Shown: positions 26,654-34,046 of the stretch, in pieces | Position numbering within the stretch: position 1 is the stretch's first letter | How the letters are laid out: each line of letters begins with the position of its first letter | Assembly (NCBI GenBank): GCA_034716895.1 | Contig: JAYEKW010000041.1 | Span: forward strand, 1 to 34,663 | Origin: Candidatus Neomarinimicrobiota bacterium | Lineage (GTDB): Bacteria > Fidelibacterota > UBA8477 > JABMPR01 | Direction of reading: 5' to 3' | Length of the DNA: 34,663 bases | Position numbers and translations under genes: made by a program | The notes under the pieces: generated by a model | What the model was told of the DNA's origin: nothing | What the model saw: the letters and a program-made list of their open reading frames with translations, nothing else | The model's database searches: none

Positions 26654-28189
26654 ATGCGTAAAATGCTACAGAACACGCTGGTTGGACTATCCATTCTGCT
26701 ATTTGCAGTGTATGGAATGGCTGCAACTATCACAATTGATGGAGACATGTCTGACTGGACAGCAGATATGCAAGTCGATGTGGCGCCAGGAGATGTTGAA
26801 GAAACTGGTGATCAGGCAATTGTTGAAATAGATATTAAAGATGTCTATATGACCAATGATGCTGATTTTCTCTATATCCGCGTGGATATTAATGAAGATG
26901 GTATGTTTGGTGATCTTGAAAGTGTTAGTGGAAAACCACAGATATTTCTAGATACAGACATGTCCGCTGCAACTGGTCTCACTTGGGACTGGTGGGCAAC
27001 TGGTGTTGATTATTGGATCGAATGGCCATTAACCAGCCAGGATACTATTGTAAATATACAAGGTTCTGGATCGGTAACAGAATGGGTAAATGTAGAATGT
27101 GCCACGGTTTCAGCAATTAATGCTGATGACAATGGGTATGAGATATCTATCAGTCGTACCGACTTGGGACTTCTCGATGCAGCTGGTGTAAGGTTATTAG
27201 TCTTAAACGAGGAAACTGCAACCTGGGGCAACGATGCGTTTCCAAATGATATCGGCAGTACTACGATGGATTATTTCTTTAGTTATGATATCACAATTGA
27301 TGGTGATATGACAGATTGGTTCCCCCACATGCAGATGGATGCCCCACCTCATGGCCTTGAAGAGACAGGTGACATTGATTATCCATCAATGGATATTAAA
27401 GATGTCTACATGACCTATAACGATGAATTTGTCTTTATCAGAGTTGATATCAATGAAGATGGAATATTTGGTGATCTTGAAAGTGTTAGTGGCAAACCAC
27501 AAATCTTTTTAGATACAGATGCCAGTGCGGCAACTGGACTAACTTGGGATTGGTGGGCTACTGGTGTGGATTACTGGATTGAATGGCCACTAACTAGTCA
27601 GGATACAATTATTAATATCGTTGGTGCTGGCTCTGTAACAGAATGGGTCGAGATTGAATGTGCTACTGTTTCAGGGATTAATGCTGATGATAATGCTTAT
27701 GAGCTCTCTATTGAAAGAGACGCTATTGGTGAAATCGGAACGTTCTACGAAAGTCTTCGTTTGCTCGTATTGAATGAAGAAACAGTGAATTGGAGCAATG
27801 ATGCTTTTCCAAATGACATTGGTGGAGAAACAGCTACCTTTGCTTATGGTTCAGGTGGAACAGCTCGGGTAGAACCAGTAGCTATTGATGAAGAACTTAT
27901 TTCTATCCCAAGTGAATTTGCCATCGTTGGTAACTATCCCAACCCTTTTAACCCAAGTACTACAATCAGATTCACCCTTGGTGATGCTTCTGCAGTTAGT
28001 TTGGATGTTTATAACATGCTTGGCCAAAAAGTGGCCTCCGTTTATAGTGGCATGGGTCATTCTGGTGCGAATGAGATAACCTGGAATGGTATGAATGATT
28101 TTAATCAATCAGTAGATTCTGGTGTATATCTTTATCGTATTTCAACTCCTGCCGGTGTAGTTTCCGGTAAGATGATTATGCTCAAATAA
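26654..28189 (+). CDS. Secreted protein with two tandem CBM9/DOMON-like modules and T9SS sorting domain
   Basis: 511 residues. AAGGAGGG eight bases before the ATG is the strongest ribosome binding site in the window and predicts high expression. Signal peptide to about residue 24. Two modules of about 185 residues follow (residues 26-212 and 213-395), each opening ITIDGDM and containing FLDTD, GLTWDWWATGVDYWIEWP and NDDAFPNDIG-like blocks. No catalytic motif is visible; the Trp-rich block could form a sugar-stacking surface. The tail (about 420-511) has NYPNPFNPSTT, WNGMNDFNQSVDSGVYLYRI and ends MIMLK, a textbook type-IX sorting domain. A likely abundant surface or secreted glycan-binding protein encoded at the end of the receptor block. 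Confidence 0.75.
   Translation: MRKMLQNTLVGLSILLFAVYGMAATITIDGDMSDWTADMQVDVAPGDVEETGDQAIVEIDIKDVYMTNDADFLYIRVDINEDGMFGDLESVSGKPQIFLDTDMSAATGLTWDWWATGVDYWIEWPLTSQDTIVNIQGSGSVTEWVNVECATVSAINADDNGYEISISRTDLGLLDAAGVRLLVLNEETATWGNDAFPNDIGSTTMDYFFSYDITIDGDMTDWFPHMQMDAPPHGLEETGDIDYPSMDIKDVYMTYNDEFVFIRVDINEDGIFGDLESVSGKPQIFLDTDASAATGLTWDWWATGVDYWIEWPLTSQDTIINIVGAGSVTEWVEIECATVSGINADDNAYELSIERDAIGEIGTFYESLRLLVLNEETVNWSNDAFPNDIGGETATFAYGSGGTARVEPVAIDEELISIPSEFAIVGNYPNPFNPSTTIRFTLGDASAVSLDVYNMLGQKVASVYSGMGHSGANEITWNGMNDFNQSVDSGVYLYRISTPAGVVSGKMIMLK
26729..27835 (+). repeat. Internal tandem duplication of a ~560-base module
   Basis: Unit 1 runs from 26729 to 27289 and unit 2 from 27290 to about 27835. 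The middle thirds are nearly identical at protein level (from VDINEDG through WPLTSQDT) and still clearly alike at DNA level, with changes mostly at third codon positions. This points to an intragenic duplication kept under purifying selection. Confidence 0.85.
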
Positions 28190-28210
28190 GTTAGAGAGTT
28201 GTGTTTTTCC

Positions 28211-28233
28211 GGGGAGCCCTCTGAGGGCTCCCC
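28211..28233 (+). terminator. Strong GC hairpin without U-tract
   Basis: Nine-base-pair perfect stem GGGGAGCCC/GGGCTCCCC with a TCTGA loop, 22 bases after the stop of the tandem-module gene. No T-run follows on the plus strand (AACTTCT), so it may be a processing or 3'-stabilising hairpin, or a partial terminator, rather than a full intrinsic terminator. It separates a probably abundant secreted protein from the kinase gene. Confidence 0.55.
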
Positions 28234-28284
28234 AACTTCTATCCTGGGTTTCACCGAAGAGTGATTCTTTCTAATAGGAATTCT

Positions 28285-29361
28285 ATGACCACTTCACCCA
28301 TTGTTCGAGTAAAATCACCTGGACGGATATGTCTTTTTGGGGAACACCAGGACTATCTTGGATTGCCTGTTATTGCCACGGCAATAAACCGTTATATAAA
28401 AATTCAGGGTCAGCTAAATACCGATCCATTCATGACTATCAATACGCCTGACATTAATACAGTGCGTAAAATTAACCTGGAAGAACAATTTAAGGTCTTA
28501 GAATCCCGGGATTACATCGCTTCCACAATCCGGGTACTGCGCCGTGAAGGCATAAAATTTCACACTGGCTGTCAGCTCACCTATTCAGGAAATATTCCCT
28601 ACAAGGCAGGTGCTTCAAGCTCTAGTGCAATTATAGTGGGTTTGCTAAAAACTTTGCTAAAATTATACAGCCCAAATGATCATTATGATTCTCATGCAAT
28701 AGCTCATTTGGCATATCAGGCTGAAGTACTGGAACATGGGGAACCTGGTGGTATGATGGATCACTATTCTATTTCTCTGGGCAATGTTATCCATATCGAT
28801 ACAGCTACTTATGAGGTTCAACAGTTGGGGGATTCTCTTGAAGGATTAATCATCAGTAACTCATTAATCCCGAAAGAAATTCTGGAAGTTCATGGGCGGA
28901 TTCGACCATCGATTGAACGGGCAATATCAATTCTCAGGCAGAATGATCCCGAATTCAAGCTCGCTCAAGTACAAGTTGAAGAAATTGATGAGTATTGTGA
29001 ATATTTACCAGAATCGCTAATCCCAATATTTTATGCAACAATAACCAATCATGAATTTACACGCCAAGCGCTTAAACATTTTAAACAGGAATCTGTTGAC
29101 CTCAAGCAAATCGGAATTTTGATGAATCTGCACCATAAACATCTGCGCGACTATTTACAGATCACTGTTCCAAAGATCAATCTCATGATTAACCGGGCGA
29201 TGGACATGGGAGCACTGGGAGCTAAAATTAATGGCTCAGGTGGGGGGGGGACAATTGCAATTTTGGCACCAGGCCGTGTAAAGGAAGTCTGTGCAGCCCT
29301 GGAAAAGGTCGGTGCAATGAGTTATCCTGTAAAAGTTGACAAAGGGGCACGATATGAGTAA
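28285..29361 (+). CDS. GHMP-family sugar kinase (galactokinase-like)
   Basis: 358 residues from ATG 28285, which has AGGAA five bases upstream; an in-frame GTG at 28261 is a weaker alternative. GHMP motif 1 is SPGRICLFGEHQDYLGLPVI (11-30), close to the galactokinase PGRxNLIGEHTDY signature. Motif 2 is AGASSSSA near residue 110, and motif 3 is AKINGSGGGG near residue 313. An internal EPGGMMDHYS block also resembles sugar kinases. Predicted reaction: ATP-dependent phosphorylation of a sugar at C1, in the cytoplasm. It overlaps the GH109 gene by eight bases. A GalNAc or galactosamine 1-kinase is the contextual inference; galactokinase proper is the alternative. Motif 3 is encoded over a run of nine G, a possible slippage site. 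Confidence 0.85.
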   Translation: MTTSPIVRVKSPGRICLFGEHQDYLGLPVIATAINRYIKIQGQLNTDPFMTINTPDINTVRKINLEEQFKVLESRDYIASTIRVLRREGIKFHTGCQLTYSGNIPYKAGASSSSAIIVGLLKTLLKLYSPNDHYDSHAIAHLAYQAEVLEHGEPGGMMDHYSISLGNVIHIDTATYEVQQLGDSLEGLIISNSLIPKEILEVHGRIRPSIERAISILRQNDPEFKLAQVQVEEIDEYCEYLPESLIPIFYATITNHEFTRQALKHFKQESVDLKQIGILMNLHHKHLRDYLQITVPKINLMINRAMDMGALGAKINGSGGGGTIAILAPGRVKEVCAALEKVGAMSYPVKVDKGARYE

Positions 29362-30754
29362 CCAGGGTCTGAATCGGGATAGTTCTAAAAGAAACGATGA
29401 AAAATTAAGTCGTCGGGACTTCCTGCGTATAGGCGGTGCTGTAGGTGTTGGTACAGTGCTGGCAGGTGTAGCCCTGAATAGTTGCGCAAAAGAGATTGTT
29501 ACTAGCCCAGGTGCTGCAAAAGTAGACCCGATTGAAACGGTTCGCTTAGGAATTGTTGGTGTCGGTAATCAAGGGTCAGGTCACTTTAAATATTTCTTAC
29601 GGATTCCAGGTGTTGAGATTGTCGCTGTGTGTGATATTATTGAAGATAAAGTGAAGCGCATGCAGGATTGGGCAATTGAAGCCGGTAAGCCGAAACCAAC
29701 AGGCTACTTTAATGGTGAGAATGATTTCAAACGTATGTGTGCCGAAGAAGAACTCGATCTGGTCTTTACAGCTACCCCCTGGAAATGGCATACTCCCATC
29801 CTTCTCGAAGCTATGCGGAACGGTAGCCATGCCGCTTCGGAAGTACCGGTAGCTGTCACTATTGATGAATGTTGGGCCTTGGTGGAAGCATCAGAGAAGT
29901 ATAACAAACACTGCGTTATGATGGAAAATGTCTGTTATATGGAACCTGAGATGATGATATATAATATGGTAAAGCAGGGGGTCTTTGGTGAAGTGCTGCA
30001 TGGTGAGGGTGCCTATAATCATGACCTGAGAAATTATCTCATCGGAACAGAATATGAAGGGGATTGGCGGATAAAGCATTCCATTAATCGTGATGGAAAT
30101 CTCTATCCAACGCATGGCTTAGGTCCTATTGCACAGTGTATGGACATTAGTCGTGGTGATCGTTTTGATTATCTGGTTTCCATGAGTACAACAGCTCATG
30201 GACTGCAGGAATACGCTACGAAGCACCTAGGCACGGATCACAAATATGCAAAAGCAGATTACAAATGTGGTGATGTGAATACCACCATGATCAAGACGAT
30301 AAAGGGGAAGACTATCTATCTGGTACATGATACACATCTACCACGACCCTATAGTCGTATAAATATGATTCAAGGAACAAAGGGTATCACCCAGGGCTTT
30401 GGTGATCTTACACATGCCAACCTGATCCACATTGAGGGCATGACTGCTTCTCACAGCTGGGAACCACTGATGACTCATGTAGAGAAATATAAACATCCAC
30501 TGATTACTCAGATGGAGGAAATGGCTGATGGTGCAACCCATGGTGGCGCAGATTTCATTGAGGACTACCGTCTGATCCATTGCTTGCGAAATGGACTTCC
30601 TACCGATATGGATGTCTATGAGGCTGTTGATTGGACTGTTGTATCTGGGTTGACGGAACTCTCTGTTGCCAATGGGTCAAAACCTGTCAAATTTCCTGAT
30701 TTCACCAGAGGTAAGTGGAAAACCAGAGCACCACTTGGGATTATTAAGAACTAA
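29354..30754 (+). CDS. GH109 alpha-N-acetylgalactosaminidase, Tat-exported
   Basis: 466 residues from ATG 29354, with AGGGG about six bases upstream and an eight-base overlap with the kinase. A twin-arginine signal (SRRDFLR at 19-25, then a hydrophobic stretch) directs export as a folded, cofactor-loaded protein; a cysteine at 44 may make it a lipoprotein. The Rossmann NAD site is GVGNQG (69-74). Blocks shared with characterised GH109 enzymes include ENVCY, YNHDLRNYL, NLYPTHGLGP with H254, VHDT..PRPYSR, HGGADF and PDFTRGKWK. GH109 belongs to the Gfo/Idh/MocA fold but hydrolyses terminal alpha-GalNAc by an NAD-dependent oxidation/elimination mechanism. This gene is the strongest pointer to GalNAc as the locus sugar. 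Confidence 0.9.
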   Translation: MSNQGLNRDSSKRNDEKLSRRDFLRIGGAVGVGTVLAGVALNSCAKEIVTSPGAAKVDPIETVRLGIVGVGNQGSGHFKYFLRIPGVEIVAVCDIIEDKVKRMQDWAIEAGKPKPTGYFNGENDFKRMCAEEELDLVFTATPWKWHTPILLEAMRNGSHAASEVPVAVTIDECWALVEASEKYNKHCVMMENVCYMEPEMMIYNMVKQGVFGEVLHGEGAYNHDLRNYLIGTEYEGDWRIKHSINRDGNLYPTHGLGPIAQCMDISRGDRFDYLVSMSTTAHGLQEYATKHLGTDHKYAKADYKCGDVNTTMIKTIKGKTIYLVHDTHLPRPYSRINMIQGTKGITQGFGDLTHANLIHIEGMTASHSWEPLMTHVEKYKHPLITQMEEMADGATHGGADFIEDYRLIHCLRNGLPTDMDVYEAVDWTVVSGLTELSVANGSKPVKFPDFTRGKWKTRAPLGIIKN

Positions 30755-31478
30755 ATTTATTTTATTGCCGAATTTATTTATTCTGGCAGTACTCATATTT
30801 ATTAGATGCAGTAGTGATCCTGAAGCAGCCCTGAGTTGGCAGGATTCAACTGTGGCAAATCTCCGCTTTGATATTCAGCTCTCTCCAGATATTTACCGAT
30901 TGAGTAATTTTGGTGAACCACCCCAAATGGCCCTTTGGCTGGAAAATGAGAATGCCAGTGAGATTCGGACCCTTTGGGTTTCAAATCGCCTTGCCAGGGG
31001 AATCTGGGTGGGCAAGGTGGTTTGCCCCACGGCTCTGCCTTATTGGATATCGCGCCGGGAGTTGGAAACGGGTGGGGAAATCCCTTCCTTTTTAAAACCG
31101 CTGCCAGATGGGATTACCGGGGCAACCCCCAAAGACAAACTTTCAATTTATACTCAAGTACCCCCAGGCTCAAACTGGCGCTATTTTCTCGAACTCAATG
31201 TATCCGGAGACTATAATGAAAGCTTCACAGCCAGCCAGCCTAATGGAGAGCCTGATCCAGATGGGAATGGTCAACCCTCACTGGTATACTCTGGTAGATT
31301 AAAAGCTGAAACTGGATGGGTTGACTCTACAGTTTTGATTGGACGGACTGAACAAGCTGTAGTTCCATCCATGCTCAACCATGACTTAGTTTCAATTACC
31401 AGTGCAAGCCAGGTCTTACGCAAACTAGAAGTGACATATTTATCTACGGATGTTCCTTCTCTGTCGCCAGACAGATAA
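30735..31478 (+). CDS. Predicted lipoprotein, DUF2271-like
   Basis: The frame is open from 30672, but translation from there overlaps the GH109 coding end by more than 80 bases. TTG 30735 gives MGLLRTKFILLPNLFILAVL as a signal followed by FIRCSS, a plausible lipoprotein cysteine, so a start near 30735 is preferred; no strong SD is visible. About 247 residues. The segment MALWLENENASEIRTLWVSN, and TALPYW after it, resembles DUF2271 periplasmic proteins, and GITGATPKD precedes a strand-rich tail. No enzymatic motif is seen. It lies between the GH109 enzyme and a CBM9-like protein in the same transcription direction. The function is unknown. Confidence 0.55.
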   Translation: MGLLRTKFILLPNLFILAVLIFIRCSSDPEAALSWQDSTVANLRFDIQLSPDIYRLSNFGEPPQMALWLENENASEIRTLWVSNRLARGIWVGKVVCPTALPYWISRRELETGGEIPSFLKPLPDGITGATPKDKLSIYTQVPPGSNWRYFLELNVSGDYNESFTASQPNGEPDPDGNGQPSLVYSGRLKAETGWVDSTVLIGRTEQAVVPSMLNHDLVSITSASQVLRKLEVTYLSTDVPSLSPDR

Positions 31479-31500
31479 TTCCTCTGAGGAGTAGTTTATA

Positions 31501-32175
31501 GTGTTCTCCAAATCATATTCATTAAGTAAAGTCACCCGGAAACCAGAATTTCAAGGGTTCTGGGAAGGTGCAGTATGGGGTCAAGTGACTCCTCTAGATA
31601 TCGCGTCATTCAGGCCTGAAAGTGGTTCTCACCGACCGAGGACCCAGTGTAAATTGATACACAGTCACGAAGGGCTCTATGGGATATTTAAGGTTGAAGA
31701 TCGATACATTCGCTGTATACACACAACCTTTCAATCCGATGTACATGAGGATAGCAGTGTTGAAATATTTTTACAGCCCCCAAAAAAACAGGGATATTTT
31801 AATTTTGAGTTTAATTGCGGAGGAACCCTCTTCGCCAGCTATGTTACAAATTCTACTCGAGTGAATAAAAACATCAAGGAATTTCAATTATTCTCCCAGG
31901 CTGAGAACCTACAGATCAAACGCTTTCACTCACTACCTTCCAGGGTCGATCCCGAACAAAAAGCTCCAGCTACATGGCTTTTGGAGTTTTTTATCCCCTT
32001 TGCGATTCTAGAGAACTATGTTGGAAACTTGGGCGATGATGAGAAGCAATTATGGAAGGGAAACGCTTTTAAATGTGGAGAGAAAACATCCCATCCCCAC
32101 TGGGGGTCGTGGGTAGCATTGGATGAGCTGGAATTCCATGCTCCTGCAAATTTTGGCGAACTTCGTTTTAGATAA
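31501..32175 (+). CDS. CBM9-like domain protein without signal peptide
   Basis: 224 residues starting at GTG 31501, supported by GAGGAG nine bases upstream. The whole protein is a single CBM9-like/DOMON-like beta sandwich: an early W..A.WGQV segment, GLYGIFKVEDRYIR, the conserved EDSSVEIFLQP, YFNFEFNCGGT and a closing FGELRFR. Stand-alone CBM9-like proteins of this length are common beside glycan-utilisation genes. There is no signal peptide or sorting tail, so it is either cytoplasmic or exported by an unseen route, which is odd for a carbohydrate-binding module. Last gene of the plus-strand locus, 22 bases after the DUF2271-like gene. Confidence 0.72.
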   Translation: MFSKSYSLSKVTRKPEFQGFWEGAVWGQVTPLDIASFRPESGSHRPRTQCKLIHSHEGLYGIFKVEDRYIRCIHTTFQSDVHEDSSVEIFLQPPKKQGYFNFEFNCGGTLFASYVTNSTRVNKNIKEFQLFSQAENLQIKRFHSLPSRVDPEQKAPATWLLEFFIPFAILENYVGNLGDDEKQLWKGNAFKCGEKTSHPHWGSWVALDELEFHAPANFGELRFR

Positions 32176-32310
32176 AAATGATTTAGTACATAATTGCTGA
32201 TATATAAATTGCGTATACTGATTATAAACAAGCTATCGATGCCGGGGTTATGTCCAACGTATGGGATCCACTGCTCTCCTCGTTATCCCGAGCGGCCTGT
32301 GAGGGTAAAA

Positions 32311-32344
32311 AAAACGCCGGTACTCCTGAAGAGCCCGGCGTTTT
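32311..32344. terminator. Bidirectional intrinsic terminator
   Basis: Perfect ten-base-pair stem AAAACGCCGG/CCGGCGTTTT with a 14-base loop that can extend by CTC/GAG. On the minus strand it is followed by eight U and terminates the cold-shock gene; on the plus strand the stem ends in TTTT and can stop read-through from the glycan locus. The rest of 32176-32310 holds nothing I can assign. Confidence 0.85.
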
Positions 32345-32364
32345 AAATTCTTTAGAAAAAGAAT

Positions 32365-32577
32365 TTATACAGCAGTAACGTTCTCTGCCTGTGGACCTTT
32401 TTCGCCCTGTGTGACATTCAAAGTAACGTTTTGTCCTTCTTTTAAGGACGCGTGTCCATCACTGTTGATCGCACGATAATGCACAAATACGTCTGGACCG
32501 TCTTCTTGCTGAATAAATCCGTAACCTTTTGCATCGTTAAACCATTTGACCACACCGTTGACTAATTGATCAGCCAT
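32365..32577 (-). CDS. Cold-shock domain protein (CspA family)
   Basis: 70 residues, the usual length. The OB-fold nucleic-acid-binding motifs are present: RNP1 as KGYGFI and RNP2 as VFVHY, after GVVKWFNDA. Role: single-stranded RNA/DNA binding and RNA chaperone, in the cytoplasm. AGAGG lies seven bases before the ATG. A 260-base non-coding stretch upstream fits the long 5' leader typical of cold-shock genes, and a strong terminator lies 21 bases downstream, so it is a monocistronic unit unrelated to the glycan locus. Confidence 0.95.
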   Translation of the reverse strand: MADQLVNGVVKWFNDAKGYGFIQQEDGPDVFVHYRAINSDGHASLKEGQNVTLNVTQGEKGPQAENVTAV

Positions 32578-32843
32578 TCTTGAACCTCTTTCTTTATCTT
32601 AACCACTAAAGGTGGCTTTCTTCCAGTCAGTTTTTTCTACATACATCTGCAGAAAACATTACCATCCAATTGGACTTTCCTGACTATGGCTTGAATATGG
32701 GCTTTAAAAACATAAAACAAACAACCATTTACATTTGATTTATACCAATTATACTTCAGAATGCGCGTGTAGATTCAAAATATCACCAAGCAACTCTGAA
32801 GACCATGCTCAAGTAACCCCCTGAATATGGGTTGAGCCCTTTT
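32578..32843 (-). other. Leader/promoter region of the cold-shock gene
   Basis: 266 bases without a gene, AT-rich. It must contain the promoter and the 5' leader of the cold-shock gene on the minus strand. Poly-T and AT-rich patches are visible around 32700-32750, but I cannot fix promoter boxes or a cold-box motif. Confidence 0.4.
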
Positions 32844-33302
32844 TTATCTGATTATTTCAGGACATGGGAGTAAAGTTTCTGGGTTTTTTTTCACAAATCC
32901 AACCACAAAATCCCGATAAAGCCAGCCCAGTTCATTACTATCCGGACTTTGAATAAAAAACCAGGAACCCTGTTGTTCAACGATGTAACAATGGCTGCCT
33001 GGTTGGGCCTGGCCGATAACTCGTTCAGCATTTTGTAGGGTATCAGCATAAAGGGGGATTTGGTAGTGAGTGATGACCCAATCTTTAGGTCTCTTGAGTT
33101 TTTTAGCCAATTTGCTGGCGGAGATGAGTACTGCAAAATCTTCACAATTTTTCATGCTGACATTTCCAAAGGTATGAGGATTTGAAATGTTTCTGTCCCT
33201 GGTGAGGATTTTGCTGTATTTATCATTATCAGGTTTCGATTCCATGTCGCAATTGAGTAGCCCGCAGGTTAAAAGGATAATTATTAAGAATCGGTAATTC
33301 AT
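32844..33302 (-). CDS. SH3-domain lipoprotein
   Basis: 152 residues from ATG 33302, which starts the signal MNYRFLIIILLTCGLLNC; a TTG at 33323 would add seven residues before it. Lipobox GLLNC. Residues about 80-140 form a bacterial SH3-like fold (QIPLYADTLQNAERVIG, GSHCYIVEQQGSWFFI, LGWLYRDFVVG), usually a peptidoglycan- or protein-binding module. No catalytic domain. It follows the metallopeptidase gene by about 120 bases in the same direction. The partner or substrate is unknown. Confidence 0.7.
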   Translation of the reverse strand: MNYRFLIIILLTCGLLNCDMESKPDNDKYSKILTRDRNISNPHTFGNVSMKNCEDFAVLISASKLAKKLKRPKDWVITHYQIPLYADTLQNAERVIGQAQPGSHCYIVEQQGSWFFIQSPDSNELGWLYRDFVVGFVKKNPETLLPCPEIIR

Positions 33303-33422
33303 CCATAATATTATCGTAGCCAAAACGAAAATATTGAGTTGTTGTGACGACTTATCTGCCTGTATTTCCGTTAAAATTATTGGGATTCCATCGCCCTGGT
33401 GGTCACGACGATAGGTGTAGAT

Positions 33423-34046
33423 TTATCCAGATTCCGGAGGACGGTGGAATAGGAATTCGAAATATTTTAAATCACGGCGAGTCTGTTTTGTACGATCTCG
33501 GCCCAAAATATTATACAGAATTGTCCAGAATGCAGGGCTGTGATCTTTCCGGATCGTGTGGGCGAGTTCATGGAGGAGGACATAGTCCAGCAATTCAGGT
33601 GGGAGATAATAAAGATTTTGATTAAGGCTGATGTTATTGTGTGTTGAGCATGACCCCCAGCGACTCTTTTGGTTCCTGATGCTGACTTTCGCATAAACAA
33701 AATCATGTTGATGTGCCAGGCTGTCCAGGCGTTGGATCAAAAAGCGTCTAATCTTTGGTTTGGGTACCTCTGCATGTGTGTGGAAAAAATCTCGTGACAA
33801 TTTCTCAATTTCATGCGCTCTACCCCGAGCCTGTTGGATCCAATTCTGGTTACGTTTTGCAAATATCAGCGCTTTTTTGGTGGAACAGCCGGGGGGTAGT
33901 TTGACCAGCAGACCATGGAAAGGTTTAACGAAGAGTTTCAGGGTTTTGGATCTCTTGCTCCGTGCAAATGTGATCTTGCCAATCTCTGGATGTTCCTCTA
34001 TCCAGGATTTTGATCCAGAGGGTTTAGTTAGGAAGAAAATGCCCAT
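33423..34046 (-). CDS. YgjP-like zinc metallopeptidase (DUF45/WLM type)
   Basis: 207 residues. The C-terminal half carries the family block SRWGSCS followed by LLHELAHTIRKDHSPAFW, giving the zinc ligands HELAH and the third histidine in the DHS triplet. The N-terminal half (VKLPPGCSTKKALIFAKRNQ) also fits DUF45. No signal peptide, so cytoplasmic. Its start overlaps the upstream regulator gene by 23 bases, indicating one transcription unit. The physiological substrate is not known for this family. Confidence 0.85.
   Translation of the reverse strand: MGIFFLTKPSGSKSWIEEHPEIGKITFARSKRSKTLKLFVKPFHGLLVKLPPGCSTKKALIFAKRNQNWIQQARGRAHEIEKLSRDFFHTHAEVPKPKIRRFLIQRLDSLAHQHDFVYAKVSIRNQKSRWGSCSTHNNISLNQNLYYLPPELLDYVLLHELAHTIRKDHSPAFWTILYNILGRDRTKQTRRDLKYFEFLFHRPPESG

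Noticed and set aside
26729-27835. CRISPR or mobile-element repeat
   Set aside because: The repeat is a long in-frame protein-module duplication without spacers or inverted ends.
29354-30754. Ordinary sugar dehydrogenase of the Gfo/Idh/MocA family
   Set aside because: The Tat signal and the full set of GH109 blocks (ENVCY, YNHDLR, YPTHG, PRPYSR, PDFT.GKWK) fit GH109 far better.
32830-32850. Small hairpin followed by T6 on the plus strand
   Set aside because: The stem is only about four base pairs and there is no plus-strand gene to terminate there.
33344-33625. 93-codon plus-strand ORF
   Set aside because: It lies antisense to the metallopeptidase gene with its zinc motif, so it is a shadow frame.
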